A stretch of DNA of 64,000 bases from Shimia_B sp039815465 (GCA_039815465.1 JBCBZG010000020.1:1-64000), one strand, 5' to 3'. Shown: positions 9,535 through 18,620, counted from the stretch's first letter. A program made the numbers and translations. The notes: generated by a model from the sequence alone, not told the origin.

Positions 9535-9558
9535 GGCCGCGCCGTGCGACCCCCGTCT
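9528..9558 (+). terminator. Terminator-like hairpin after the DUF1761 gene
   Basis: AGACGGGGG (9528-9536) pairs with CCCCCGTCT (9550-9558) around a 13-base loop. The stem is strong, but the following bases (CTCACCC) are not a T-run, so it may stabilise or terminate with help from Rho. Confidence 0.55.
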
Positions 9559-9738
9559 CTCACCCATCTCGGCCTTGCCTATGGGGGCCCGGTTGGGCGC
9601 GCCCGTGGCAAAGAAGCGGGTGTGGTTTAGCGCAGGGCTGTGGGCGGGGGCAAAGGAAATGCCGCCGCGATTTACGTGAAATATGGTGCAGGTTTGAGCG
9701 ACCCTGTCGCAGGGTGCGAAGCCTGGACCGAGCCTGGG

Positions 9739-10080
9739 TTAGCCGTAGACGGCCTCTTTCCCGAAATGTTTGGTCAGCATGTAATAGATGACGGCGCGGT
9801 ACTTGTTGCGCTCGGAGCGGCCATAGGTGTCGATGACCTGGTTGATCGCGTCCATAAGCTCCGGCCCGTCTGGGAGACCGAGCTTTTTCATGAGGAAGTT
9901 GGTTTTCACCGTCTCAAGCTCACCTTCCTGGGTGGCGGCCACGGTGGAGGCGTCGGCGTTGTAGATCGCAGGGCCGCAGCCGATGGTGACCTTTGTCAAA
10001 AGGTCCATGTCGGGCGTCATCCCGCATTTGTTGGTCAGATCATCCGCGTATTTCGCGATAAGTTCGTCGCGCTTTCCCAT
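9739..10080 (-). CDS. DUF2853-family protein
   Basis: A 113-residue, mostly helical, soluble protein beginning MGKRDELIAKYADDL and ending near KYRAVIYYMLTKHF, as in DUF2853. The start at 10080 is supported by AAGGGAG about eight bases upstream; the open frame continues to 10338 but overlaps the neighbouring enzyme gene and lacks a site. The function of the family is unknown. It follows the ThDP-enzyme gene on the same strand after 131 bases. Confidence 0.85.
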   Translation of the reverse strand: MGKRDELIAKYADDLTNKCGMTPDMDLLTKVTIGCGPAIYNADASTVAATQEGELETVKTNFLMKKLGLPDGPELMDAINQVIDTYGRSERNKYRAVIYYMLTKHFGKEAVYG

Positions 10081-10211
10081 AATGTGCTCCCTTGTCCCTA
10101 TGCTGTTCTTGGGGGTGTGGATACCCAGGCGCACCCTGGCAAACCAGGACGCGTGAGACAATGAAAAAGGCGGGCGCGGTTTCCCCGTAAGACGTGACGG
10201 AAGGGCTGTGA

Positions 10212-11756
10212 TTACGGGACAATCACTTCGATCAGGCGCGGGCCCGGGGTGGTATGCCGGTCCTCGAGCGCGGCTGTAAGCTCTGCCGTGGTTTCGACGC
10301 GGATGGCGGGGACGCCATGGCCCTGGGCCAGGGCGCACCAGTCGAGTGTGGGGTTTTCAAGGTCGAACATCCGCTGGGCGTTGCGGCCTGCGGCGGCGAA
10401 CCCCATGGCCATGAGCTCAAAGTGCAGGATCCGGTAGGAGCGGTTGGCAAAGATCACCACCGTCACGTCGAGCGCCTCGCGCGTCATCGTCCAAAGCGAT
10501 TGGATCGTGTACATGGCCGAGCCGTCGCCGATCATGGCCACCACATGGCGGTCCGGGCAGCCGATGGCCGCGCCCACGGCGTTGGGCATCGCCCCGCCGA
10601 TGGCGCCACCCACCGTTGTGAGCAGGTCAAAGGGCCGCGCGGTGAGGCTATGGTCGGGGAAGGTCAGGCCCGATGTCACGGCCTCATTCACCACCACGGC
10701 CCGGTCCGGCAGCCAGCGCGCGATCACGGCGCAGGCGCTATCGGCGGTGAGCGCCCCGTCCGCGGGCGCATCGGGCAAGGCCAGCGGGCGCGTGGGGTAG
10801 TCAGTGTTGGTCGCACCGAGGCGGTCTGCCAGCGCGTCAAGCGTATAGGTCACGTCCATATCCGCGCGGCAGAGCTCCGTTATCTGGCAGCCGGGCGCAG
10901 AGGGGACAGAGGGTTGGCCGGGATAGGCAAAGAAGTTCACCGGCGGGGTGGTGCCGATGCAGATGAGATGCGTGATGTCTTTGAGCACCTCTTGCGCGAG
11001 TTCGCCGCGATAGGGGAGCTGTTCGACCATGGGCGTCCCTGCCCCGCGCGCGATGCGCCCGAGAAAGAGCGGCGCGGTGATGCGAGCGCCCGAGGCCGCC
11101 GCGATCTGACCCACGCGAGGCAAAAGCGGGTCATGGGCCGCGGGCCCGCCCACAAAGAGCGCGGCACCTGGTGCTTTCAGCGCCGCGGCGGCAGCATCAA
11201 GTGCGGCGTCGTCAGGGCGGTGGAGCGGGGCGGGCTGCGCACGTTCTGCCGCGCCGCCATCGCCCCAGGCCGTGTCTGCGGGCAGGATTAGGGTCGATAT
11301 CTGCCCGTTGCCCGACCGCGCCGCTGCAATAGCCGCTGCCCCGTCGCGGGCGACGTCCTGGGAGGTGGCAGAGGCGCGGGTCCAGTGGCTGACGGCCTGG
11401 CTTACGCCTATCGTGTCGCCCTTGAGCGGGCTGTCGTAGACGTTGTGATAAGTTGCGTGGTCGCCCATGACGTTAACGACGCCTGAGCCTGCCTTTTTCG
11501 CGTTGTGCAGGTTTGCGTAGGCATTCCCGAAGCCCGGCGCGAGGTGCAGCATCGTCGCCGCGACCTTGCCGGTCATGCGGTAATACCCGTCCGCGGCGCC
11601 CGATGTCCCGCCCTCGAACAAACACAGGACGCAGCGCATGTCCGGGTGGCCATCGAGCGCGGCGACAAAGTGCATCTCTGAGGTGCCGGGGTTGGCGAAA
11701 CAGAGGTCGAGGTCGTTGGCCAAGAACGTCTCGACCAGGCTTTCAGCTCCGTTCAT
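10212..11756 (-). CDS. Thiamine-diphosphate-dependent enzyme, acetolactate-synthase-like
   Basis: The 514-residue protein has the three-domain ThDP layout. The N-terminal Pyr domain carries the catalytic Glu in LCLFEGGTSGAADGY. A central DHS-like FAD/structural domain follows. The C-terminal PP domain carries the cofactor motif GDGSAMYTIQSLW, ending in FANRSY. It is shorter than biosynthetic IlvB (about 570) and has no regulatory-subunit gene nearby, so it is more likely a decarboxylase or lyase of the IlvG/benzoylformate-decarboxylase type than the isoleucine-valine enzyme. The substrate cannot be told from sequence. ATG at 11756 is divergent from the SGNH hydrolase. Confidence 0.85.
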   Translation of the reverse strand: MNGAESLVETFLANDLDLCFANPGTSEMHFVAALDGHPDMRCVLCLFEGGTSGAADGYYRMTGKVAATMLHLAPGFGNAYANLHNAKKAGSGVVNVMGDHATYHNVYDSPLKGDTIGVSQAVSHWTRASATSQDVARDGAAAIAAARSGNGQISTLILPADTAWGDGGAAERAQPAPLHRPDDAALDAAAAALKAPGAALFVGGPAAHDPLLPRVGQIAAASGARITAPLFLGRIARGAGTPMVEQLPYRGELAQEVLKDITHLICIGTTPPVNFFAYPGQPSVPSAPGCQITELCRADMDVTYTLDALADRLGATNTDYPTRPLALPDAPADGALTADSACAVIARWLPDRAVVVNEAVTSGLTFPDHSLTARPFDLLTTVGGAIGGAMPNAVGAAIGCPDRHVVAMIGDGSAMYTIQSLWTMTREALDVTVVIFANRSYRILHFELMAMGFAAAGRNAQRMFDLENPTLDWCALAQGHGVPAIRVETTAELTAALEDRHTTPGPRLIEVIVP

Positions 11757-11782
11757 TGTCGCGCGCTTTCATTGTGATTTGC

Positions 11783-11827
11783 GGCACCGTGCCATGGGTG
11801 CGGTGCCACGCCAAGAACGATCTTGGC
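11783..11827. promoter_or_regulatory. Two adjacent hairpins in the divergent intergenic region
   Basis: GGCACCG (11783-11789) can pair with CGGTGCC (11801-11807). Next to it GCCAAGA (11810-11816) pairs with TCTTGGC (11821-11827) around ACGA. They lie between the divergent ThDP enzyme and SGNH genes. They may be operators or 5' leader structures; nothing identifies a regulator. Confidence 0.45.
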
Positions 11828-11882
11828 ACCTGCCTGATCGTGCTATGTCGTGGGCTTCAAGCAGGGAGGTGACGCGCAACCA

Positions 11883-12581
11883 ATGACTTGGAGAGCTTTG
11901 GCGTATGCGCCAGTGGTTGTCCCACAGGCGCTATGGGTGGCGGCCCGCGCGGCTCGGCTTCCAGAAGCTGCGGGCCCGCGGCAGGGCGTGACGGGACAGG
12001 GTCCGGGCGCGCGCGTGTTGGTCTTGGGCGATAGCTCCGCCGCTGGGGTGGGGGTCCGCACGCAGGATCAGGCCCTGGGCGGACGGCTCGCGGCGGAAAT
12101 GGCGGTGCGGCGGCGCGTAGACTGGACCGTTCTGGCCAAGTCAGGCGGCACGGTGCGGAGCACGACAGCGCTGCTTGAAACTCTGGGCGAGGCGCAATTT
12201 GATGGGGTGGTGGTAGCGCTGGGCGTCAACGACGCCAAGAACAGAGTGAGCCTGAGGGCCTGGCGCGACGGGTACGTGGCGTTGCTGGATCGTTTGGCGG
12301 TTGGCTTTGGCGCGCGGGTCATCTGCGTTTCGGGCTTGCCGCCTGTCCGGCAGTTTCCGCTGCTACCGGCACCGCTTAACGCGGTGCTCGGCGAGCGGGC
12401 GGAGCGGTTTGACCAGGACTTGCGGGCGATCGCCGAAGCGCGCCGCGATACCCACTACCTGCCGCTCACCTTTACCATGGATACGGCGCAGATGGCCGAG
12501 GACGGCTTTCACCCCGGGCCCCAGGTCTACGCGGAATGGGCGCGGCGCGTGGCGGCTGTGTTCGAGCGCGCGGGGCTCTGA
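11883..12581 (+). CDS. SGNH/GDSL-family hydrolase
   Basis: Block I has the catalytic Ser in VLVLGDSSAAGVG, block III has VVALGVNDAKN and block V has DGFHPG with the Asp/His pair, so the SGNH triad is complete. The 232-residue product from ATG 11883 has a short hydrophobic N-terminal segment (APVVVPQALWVAARAA) that may be a membrane anchor or poor signal. GGGAGG lies 13 bases before this ATG, which is long; a GTG start at 11850 is possible. Substrates of this family are esters, often lipids or acylated sugars. It ends just before a bidirectional terminator shared with ahcY. Confidence 0.88.
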   Translation: MTWRALAYAPVVVPQALWVAARAARLPEAAGPRQGVTGQGPGARVLVLGDSSAAGVGVRTQDQALGGRLAAEMAVRRRVDWTVLAKSGGTVRSTTALLETLGEAQFDGVVVALGVNDAKNRVSLRAWRDGYVALLDRLAVGFGARVICVSGLPPVRQFPLLPAPLNAVLGERAERFDQDLRAIAEARRDTHYLPLTFTMDTAQMAEDGFHPGPQVYAEWARRVAAVFERAGL

Positions 12582-12592
12582 CCCCCAAACGA

Positions 12593-12623
12593 AAAAAGCC
12601 CCGGCGTAGGGCCGGGGCTTTTT
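12593..12623. terminator. Bidirectional intrinsic terminator
   Basis: A 13-bp stem, AAAAAGCCCCGGC / GCCGGGGCTTTTT, with a five-base loop lies between the convergent SGNH gene and ahcY. T-runs are present in both directions, so it can end both transcripts. It is the clearest Rho-independent terminator in the window. Confidence 0.95.
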
Positions 12624-12641
12624 CATTGGATGTCACACCGA

Positions 12642-14030
12642 TTAGTAGCGGTAGTGTTCCGGCTTGAACGGGCCTTCGACCTTTACGCCGATGTAGTCGG
12701 CCTGGTTTTTGTCGAGCTCGGTCAGTTTCACGCCGATGCGATCGAGGTGCAAGCGCGCCACTTTCTCATCGAGGTGCTTGGGCAGGATGTAGACGTCGTT
12801 TTTGTATTCGGCGCCGTTGTTCCAAAGCTCCATCTGCGCGAGCACCTGGTTGGTGAAGGACGCGGACATCACGAAGGACGGGTGGCCCGTCGCGTTGCCG
12901 AGGTTCAGCAGGCGACCTTCGGACAAGAGGATCAGACGATTGCCATTCGGCATCTCGATCATGTCCACCTGCTCTTTGATGTTCGTCCACTTGTGGTTCT
13001 TGAGAGCCGCGACTTGGATCTCGTTGTCGAAGTGGCCGATGTTGCCGACGATGGCCATGTCCTTCATCGCGCGCATGTGCTCGATGCGGATCACGTCTTT
13101 GTTGCCGGTGGTGGTGACAAAGATGTCGGCGGTTTCAACGACGTCTTCGAGCGTGGTGACCTGGAAGCCGTCCATGGCTGCCTGAAGCGCGCAGATGGGG
13201 TCGACTTCGGTGACGATCACGCGGGCGCCTGCACCTGCGAGCGATGCTGCGGAGCCTTTGCCCACATCGCCGTAGCCCATCACGACGGCGGTCTTACCGG
13301 CCATCATGGTGTCGGTGGCGCGGCGGATGCCGTCGACGAGCGATTCTTTACAGCCGTACTTGTTGTCGAACTTCGACTTGGTGACCGAATCGTTCACGTT
13401 GATCGCGGGGAAGGGCAGCTGGCCGTCGCGCACGAGTTGATACAGGCGGTTCACGCCGGTCGTTGTTTCCTCGGACACGCCTTTGATCTGGTCTCGGATC
13501 TTGGTGAACCAGCCGGGGGAGGCCGCCATACGCTTTGCGATCTGCGCCTTGATCACTTCCTCTTCTTCAGAGGTTGGAACGGGAATGATGTCCTCGCCCG
13601 CTTCGGCGCGTGCGCCCAGCAGAACGTAGAGCGTCGCGTCGCCGCCATCGTCGAGGATCATGTTCGGGCCGTCTTCGAACATGAAGGATTTGTCGAGGTA
13701 ATCCCAATGCTCTTCGAGCGTTTGGCCCTTAATTGCAAATACCGGAATGCCTGCAGCGGCGATGGCCGACGCGGCGTGGTCCTGGGTGGAGAAGATGTTG
13801 CAGGACGCCCAGCGCACATCTGCGCCGAGTGCTGTCAGCGTCTCGATCAGGACCGCCGTTTGGATGGTCATGTGCAGCGAGCCAACGATGCGTGCGCCTG
13901 CGAGCGGCTTGCTGTCGCCGTACTCTTCGCGCACGGACATCAGGCCCGGCATTTCGGTTTCTGCGATATCCAGTTCCTTACGGCCAAACGCCGCGAGGTC
14001 GATGTCTTTCACGATAAAGTCTTTTGCCAT
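12642..14030 (-). CDS. ahcY: Adenosylhomocysteinase
   Basis: The enzyme hydrolyses S-adenosylhomocysteine to adenosine and homocysteine, keeping methylation reactions running. The 462-residue length, the NAD motif GYGDVGKGSAASL, the catalytic segment GCKESLVDGIRRATD and the C-terminal KPEHYRY are diagnostic. ATG at 14030 has a full AGGAGG upstream; a reading to 14294 would overlap the HD-hydrolase gene. It stands as a single gene ending at a strong terminator. No SAH riboswitch fold could be drawn in the upstream 120 bases. Confidence 0.98.
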   Translation of the reverse strand: MAKDFIVKDIDLAAFGRKELDIAETEMPGLMSVREEYGDSKPLAGARIVGSLHMTIQTAVLIETLTALGADVRWASCNIFSTQDHAASAIAAAGIPVFAIKGQTLEEHWDYLDKSFMFEDGPNMILDDGGDATLYVLLGARAEAGEDIIPVPTSEEEEVIKAQIAKRMAASPGWFTKIRDQIKGVSEETTTGVNRLYQLVRDGQLPFPAINVNDSVTKSKFDNKYGCKESLVDGIRRATDTMMAGKTAVVMGYGDVGKGSAASLAGAGARVIVTEVDPICALQAAMDGFQVTTLEDVVETADIFVTTTGNKDVIRIEHMRAMKDMAIVGNIGHFDNEIQVAALKNHKWTNIKEQVDMIEMPNGNRLILLSEGRLLNLGNATGHPSFVMSASFTNQVLAQMELWNNGAEYKNDVYILPKHLDEKVARLHLDRIGVKLTELDKNQADYIGVKVEGPFKPEHYRY

Positions 14031-14226
14031 GGGAAGCCTCCTATCCCGATTTTGGGGTCCGGTATCAAAGGCCGTGGCGGGACGCAACGCGGCGTTGCAG
14101 CAAATCTGATCAAGATGCGTTTTCGTTGGCGCTCGAACGGGGGGCGCTGAAACAATGGGCAGGTGGGTGTGGTTTGCGTTGCGGGCCCTCTTGGGGCAGC
14201 TAAAGGTCGCGGAAGGAGGGCCCAGC

Positions 14227-14820
14227 ATGGCGCAACAGGTAAGAGCGTGGCAGCGGATGTTGTCGGGGCGGCGGCTAGATCTGCTGGACCCCACGCCGGT
14301 GGATATCGAGATCGAAGATATTGCCCACGGTTTGGCCTTTGTGGCCCGGTGGAACGGGCAGACGCTGGGCGACTACCCCTATTCCGTGGCGGAACACGCG
14401 CTGTTGGTGGAAGAGCTTTACCGGCGGCTGAGCCCAAAGGAGGAACCGCGCTGGCAGCTGGCGGCACTGCTCCATGACGCGCCGGAATATGTGATTGGCG
14501 ACATGATTTCGCCGGTGAAGGCGGCGGTGGGGCCGGGCTATGGCGCGCTTGATGACCGGCTGACGGCGGCGATCCACATCCGCTTTGGCCTGCCCGCCGT
14601 TTTACCGGTTGCGATTAAGAAACGGATCAAGCGGGCCGATAAGATCAGCGCTTATTTGGAGGCCACGCAGCTCGCAGGGTTCAGTGCGAGCGAAGCCGCG
14701 AAGTTTTTTGGCAAGCCCCCGGTCGAGGTGGTGGACGGGTTGGCCTTGGCCCTGCGGCCCCCGGTGGAGGTGCGGCGCAGCTTTGTGGCCCGACATGAGG
14801 CATTGCTGGCGCTGTGCTAG
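14227..14820 (+). CDS. HD-domain hydrolase (YfbR-like phosphohydrolase)
   Basis: The 197-residue protein has the HD metal motif in AALLHDAPEYVIGDM, an upstream His in YSVAEHALLVEEL and a later Asp in IKRADKISAYLEA. This is the pattern of YfbR-type 5'-deoxynucleotidases and related phosphohydrolases. The start ATG at 14227 follows GGAAGGAGGG; an in-frame ATG at 14155 lacks a site. Its stop TAG overlaps the denD stop in a CTAG tetranucleotide. The substrate is not determined. Confidence 0.85.
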   Translation: MAQQVRAWQRMLSGRRLDLLDPTPVDIEIEDIAHGLAFVARWNGQTLGDYPYSVAEHALLVEELYRRLSPKEEPRWQLAALLHDAPEYVIGDMISPVKAAVGPGYGALDDRLTAAIHIRFGLPAVLPVAIKKRIKRADKISAYLEATQLAGFSASEAAKFFGKPPVEVVDGLALALRPPVEVRRSFVARHEALLALC

Positions 14821-15800
14821 GTTAATTGTCTGGTATCACTGGGTAAATCATCGGCGATATAGGTCTCGATGATCTCTTCGAACGTCGTTTCTGCCCGGAA
14901 CCCGAGGGCGAGCGCACGGTCGGGGGCGAAGCGTTCGGGCCAGCCGCTGACGATGGCCATCACGGCTTCGTCTATTTCGGGCTTGATGCGTTTGACGGCG
15001 TCGTTGCCAGCGACGGCGCGCAGGGCCTCGATCTGTTCGGCGACGGTTACGGACACACCTGGCAGGTTCAGCGCCGTGCGTCCGCCCAGCGCAGCCTGGT
15101 CGATGCCCGCGGCGTGGCGCAGAAAGCGCGCGGCGGAGCGTGGCGAGGCGTGGGAATGGCGCACGGTGTCGGGCACGGGCAGACGCGCGTCTTCGCCATT
15201 CAACGGCTCGCGGATTATTCCGGAAAAGAATGACGAGGCGGCCATGTTGGGGCGGCCGGGCCGGACGCAAATGGTGGGGAGCCTGAGGCTCATTCCATCA
15301 AGGAACCCTTTGCGCGTGAAGTCTTGGAGGATCACTTCGCAAGCGGCCTTTTGCGCGCCGTAGCTTGTTTGGGGCGAGGTCAGAAAATCGTCGGGGATCG
15401 CGGCGGGGTACGGGCCGCCGAACACGGCGATGGAAGAGGTAAAGATGACGCGCGGCCAGTACGTCCCGCCACTGGCGAGGTGTTCGGCGCGAAGTGCTTG
15501 TAGGAATTGCCACATGGGCCAGAGATTGGTGTCCCAGCCTTTGTCGAAATTCGCCTCGGCCTCCCCCGAGACGACGGAGGCGAGCTGGTAGATCACGTCA
15601 TAGCGGGCCGCGGCCAGTGCCTGCGCCTCTGCCGGTTGGGTGAAGTCGCCCACGCGCTGGTCTGCGCCGGGCTTTGGGAACGCCAGGTCGTGGAGCGACA
15701 GTTCAACGGTTTGCGTACCGGGGAGGCCGTCGGCAGCAAGGCAATGGGCGAGCTTTTGGCCCACCATGCCCCCGCCGCCGATAATCAAGACGCGCGTCAC
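14817..15800 (-). CDS. denD: D-erythronate dehydrogenase-like SDR protein
   Basis: The 327-residue extended SDR protein has the NAD(P) motif IIGGGGMVGQKLA at the N terminus and the catalytic S/YxxxK in FTSSIAVFGG and SYGAQKAACE. The RLPTICVRPGRPN segment is characteristic of DenD and related sugar-acid dehydrogenases. DenD oxidises D-erythronate at C2 in tetronate catabolism. Normal partner genes (kinase, isomerases) are not adjacent, so the physiological substrate is uncertain. It precedes nothing on its strand and is separated by 16 bases from the regA end. Confidence 0.82.
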   Translation of the reverse strand: MTRVLIIGGGGMVGQKLAHCLAADGLPGTQTVELSLHDLAFPKPGADQRVGDFTQPAEAQALAAARYDVIYQLASVVSGEAEANFDKGWDTNLWPMWQFLQALRAEHLASGGTYWPRVIFTSSIAVFGGPYPAAIPDDFLTSPQTSYGAQKAACEVILQDFTRKGFLDGMSLRLPTICVRPGRPNMAASSFFSGIIREPLNGEDARLPVPDTVRHSHASPRSAARFLRHAAGIDQAALGGRTALNLPGVSVTVAEQIEALRAVAGNDAVKRIKPEIDEAVMAIVSGWPERFAPDRALALGFRAETTFEEIIETYIADDLPSDTRQLT

Positions 15801-15816
15801 GATGTGGTCCCTCCGC

Positions 15817-16377
15817 TCAGCGCGGGGATCGTTTCGCCAGGATGCGTTGGAGCGTGCGGCGGTGCATATTCAGCCGCCGGGCGGTTTCGCTCACATTGCG
15901 GTCGCAGAGCTCGTAGACCCGTTGGATGTGTTCCCAGCGCACGCGGTCCGCGCTCATGGGGTTTTCGGGCGGCGGTGGCAGCTCATCCCCGGTCGCGAGA
16001 AGCGCGTTGGTGATGTCGGCGGCGTCTGCGGGTTTTGACAGGTAGTCGGTGGCACCGATCTTTACCGCGGCGACCGCTGTGGCGATGGCGCCATAGCCGG
16101 TCAGGACCACCACGCGGCTATCGGGGCGCCGTTCGCGCAGCGCCTCCACGACGTCGAGCCCGTTGCCATCCTCAAGGCGCAGGTCGATGACGGCGTAGGC
16201 GGGGGGCCGTGCTGTGGCAATGGCCCGGCCAGCCGCGACGGATGTCGCTTGTTCCACAGAAAAGCCGCGCTTTTCCATGGCCTTTCCCAGGCGTTTCAAA
16301 AAGGGTTCGTCGTCGTCCACCAGTAGGAGCGACACATCAGGGCCGATATCGGCCAAAGCGGTCTCGGGCATCCGCAT
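15817..16377 (-). CDS. regA: Redox response regulator RegA/PrrA/ActR
   Basis: The 186-residue protein has a receiver domain with the acidic pocket LLVDDDEP, phospho-acceptor Asp at residue 65 (VIDLRLEDG), and conserved VLTGYGAI and KPAD. A proline linker (PPPPEN) and a Fis-type helix-turn-helix at the end (NVSETARRLNMHRRTLQRIL) follow. This is the RegA layout and length. It is phosphorylated by RegB and activates or represses genes for respiration, redox balance and, where present, photosynthesis. It lies 55 bases downstream of senC on the same strand, and regB is divergent, the arrangement known in Rhodobacter. Confidence 0.96.
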   Translation of the reverse strand: MRMPETALADIGPDVSLLLVDDDEPFLKRLGKAMEKRGFSVEQATSVAAGRAIATARPPAYAVIDLRLEDGNGLDVVEALRERRPDSRVVVLTGYGAIATAVAAVKIGATDYLSKPADAADITNALLATGDELPPPPENPMSADRVRWEHIQRVYELCDRNVSETARRLNMHRRTLQRILAKRSPR

Positions 16378-16432
16378 CTCTTTCGCTAGCTCGTTTATAC
16401 TTCAAAAGCATAGGCTTTCGGGTAGAGATGCG

Positions 16433-17056
16433 TCAAACGCTCACTGCGTCAACCACGCAACCCACCTGCTCGGCCATGGCTTCGGGTGTGAGGTCGCGGC
16501 GGAAGAAGGTGACGAAGCCTTCGCCCGGGGTCATGAGGTAGGTGAGGGTGGAGTGATCCATGAGGTAGAAATCCTCCTCATCGGTGTCCACTTTGCGGTA
16601 GAACACGCGGTAGGCGTCGGCGGCGGCTTTGACCTGTGCTTCCGTCCCAGATAGGCCCGTGAGGCGCGGGTGGAAGTAATCCGTGAACTCGGCCAGGTAT
16701 TCGGGCGTGTCGCGCAGCGGGTCGATGGACACAAAGAGCGCGTCGATGCCTTTGTCCTGTTCGTCCAAGATCTCCATAGCGAGCGCCATCCGGTCGGTGT
16801 CCATGGGGCACACATCGGGGCAGAAGGTGTAGCCAAAGTAGACCAGCGTCGGGCCGGTTATGACGTCGTCCTGCGTTACTGTTTCCCCCGTCTCGCTGAC
16901 GAGTGTGAACGGCCCGCCGATATCGCCTCCGGCCACCGAGGACCCGATACATTGCGCAAGCACGTTCGAGGGTGCCATGATCTGCGTGGCCAGAAAAATC
17001 CCCCCCACGGCAGCGCCTGCCGTTGCTGACGCCAATGCTGCGATTTTCCAGCTCAT
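16433..17056 (-). CDS. senC: SCO1/SenC/PrrC copper-binding thioredoxin-fold protein
   Basis: The 207-residue protein has one N-terminal membrane anchor (residues about 6-27) and then a periplasmic thioredoxin-like domain. The copper site is CPDVC (Cys 79 and 83) plus His 168 in LMDHSTLTYL. It helps load copper into cytochrome c oxidase and in Rhodobacter feeds a redox signal to RegB. It is the first gene of senC-regA, divergent from regB across about 90 bp. Confidence 0.95.
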   Translation of the reverse strand: MSWKIAALASATAGAAVGGIFLATQIMAPSNVLAQCIGSSVAGGDIGGPFTLVSETGETVTQDDVITGPTLVYFGYTFCPDVCPMDTDRMALAMEILDEQDKGIDALFVSIDPLRDTPEYLAEFTDYFHPRLTGLSGTEAQVKAAADAYRVFYRKVDTDEEDFYLMDHSTLTYLMTPGEGFVTFFRRDLTPEAMAEQVGCVVDAVSV

Positions 17057-17146
17057 TTCACGCTCCTTGCCGCTATCATCCTGCTATGTAACGGAGTGGG
17101 GGACCCTTTGGATGAGCCCGAGTGTCACATCTGCTTGAGGACAGCG

Positions 17147-18568
17147 ATGACCGAGACCGCACAGCACGCGCCGCCCCCGATGCGATCTGACCCGGGCCCC
17201 GGGCTCGAAGGGGAGCTCGCCCGGCCGGAGGCGCGCGCGAACTGGATCCGGCTGCGGACGCTCGTTGTGCTGCGGTGGGTGGCCATCGTGGGACAGCTCG
17301 CGGCCCTGACGATTGCGCAGCGGCTTTATAACCTGCAGCTCGAAATTGTGCTGTGTTACATGGCCATTGGCGTGTCGGTCTTTGCCAATCTGATTTCGGT
17401 GTGGATTTACCCAGAAAACAAGCGCCTGAGCGAGCCGGAGACGTTTCTGTTCCTGCTCTTTGACCTCATGCAGCTCGGGTTTCTTTTGGCGTTGACGGGG
17501 GGGCTGAATAACCCCTTTGCGCTGCTTGTCCTGGCGCCGGTGACCATTTCGGCCACGGTGTTGTCGATGACGCCAACGGTGATTTTGGGGCTCGTGGCCG
17601 TGGGTTTGATCACGTCGACGGGGCTTTACCATGTGCCGCTGCGGACAGCGGATGGGTTTGTGCTGCAGACGCCGAACCTCTTTGCCATCGGGTTTTGGGC
17701 GGCGATCCTTGTGGGGACCGTGTTTATCGCCATCTACGCCCGCCGCGTGACGGAGGAGATGCACGCGATGTCGCGCGCGCTGTTGGCCACGCAGATGGCG
17801 TTGGCGCGCGAGCAGAAGCTGACCGATCTGGGCGGGGTGGTGGCGGCGGCGGCCCATGAGCTGGGCACGCCGCTTGCGACGATAAAGCTCGTGTCGAGCG
17901 AGCTGATGGACGAGCTGCCGGCGGGCGATCTCAAAGACGATGCGGAGCTGATCCGGTCCCAGGCCGACCGCTGCCGCGACATCCTGCGGTCCATGGGGCG
18001 GGCTGGGAAAGACGACCTGCACCTGCGCTTCGCCCCGTTTGAGACCGTCGTGCGCGAGGCGGCGGAGCCTCATATGCACCGTGGTAAGACGATCACAGTC
18101 ACGCTGGCGCCGCAGCAAGGCGCCCCGCTGGAACAGCCCCAGCTGCGCCGTCATCCGGAGGTCATCCATGGCCTGCGCAATCTGGTTCAGAACGCGGTGG
18201 ATTTTGCCGACAGCGCCGTGGGCATCGAGCTGAGTTGGAGCGACCGGGATATTAGTATCGAGATCTCCGACGACGGGGCGGGGTTTTCGGCGCAGGTCAT
18301 CGGGCGGCTGGGCGACCCGTTCACCCGTGCCAAGCGTAGATCATCGAGCGAACGGCGCCCGGGCTATGACGGGATGGGGCTGGGACTTTTCATCGCTAAG
18401 ACGCTGCTGGAACGCACGCGCGCGCAGTTGCGATTCTATAACGGCCCGTCGGATGGGTCTGGCGCGCGGGTGCGGGTGACGTGGAATCGGGCCGACATCA
18501 CCAAGCCGGGCGGCGATGACAGCGCGACCCTGGGCCCGAACGTGCCGATTACGGCGCTAAAAAGTTAA
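17147..18568 (+). CDS. regB: Redox sensor histidine kinase RegB/PrrB
   Basis: Six membrane helices fill residues about 35-205, including the quinone-site heptapeptide GGLNNPF (118-124). The H-box AAAAHELGTPLA has the phospho-acceptor His at 237, and the redox-active Cys box DRCRDILRSMGRAG has Cys 276. The ATP-binding N, G1 and G2 boxes follow (NLVQNAVDFA, DDGAGF, GMGLGLFIAKT). All known RegB redox-sensing elements are present. ATG 17147 has GAGG upstream; an in-frame GTG at 17096 is also possible and would add 17 residues, including two Cys. It signals to RegA. Confidence 0.95.
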   Translation: MTETAQHAPPPMRSDPGPGLEGELARPEARANWIRLRTLVVLRWVAIVGQLAALTIAQRLYNLQLEIVLCYMAIGVSVFANLISVWIYPENKRLSEPETFLFLLFDLMQLGFLLALTGGLNNPFALLVLAPVTISATVLSMTPTVILGLVAVGLITSTGLYHVPLRTADGFVLQTPNLFAIGFWAAILVGTVFIAIYARRVTEEMHAMSRALLATQMALAREQKLTDLGGVVAAAAHELGTPLATIKLVSSELMDELPAGDLKDDAELIRSQADRCRDILRSMGRAGKDDLHLRFAPFETVVREAAEPHMHRGKTITVTLAPQQGAPLEQPQLRRHPEVIHGLRNLVQNAVDFADSAVGIELSWSDRDISIEISDDGAGFSAQVIGRLGDPFTRAKRRSSSERRPGYDGMGLGLFIAKTLLERTRAQLRFYNGPSDGSGARVRVTWNRADITKPGGDDSATLGPNVPITALKS

Positions 18569-18605
18569 CGCCTCCCCGGGGGTGTGCACGGAATCTTAAG
18601 TCTCA

Positions 18606-18620
18606 TTAACCGCGGGTTAA
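18606..18620 (+). promoter_or_regulatory. CtrA-type box TTAA-N7-TTAA upstream of divL
   Basis: TTAACCGCGGGTTAA is a complete TTAA-N7-TTAA motif, and TTAACCAT begins within it at 18617, matching the other common CtrA consensus. A third TTAA is at 18596-18599 and a GANTC (CcrM-type) site GAATC at 18591-18595. The box is 50 bases before the divL start. It is the only full match I noticed in the window. Confidence 0.7.

Noticed and set aside
14031..14160. Possible SAH riboswitch upstream of ahcY
   Set aside because: I could not draw the conserved SAH-riboswitch stems; only a normal AGGAGG site is evident. A covariance-model search would decide.
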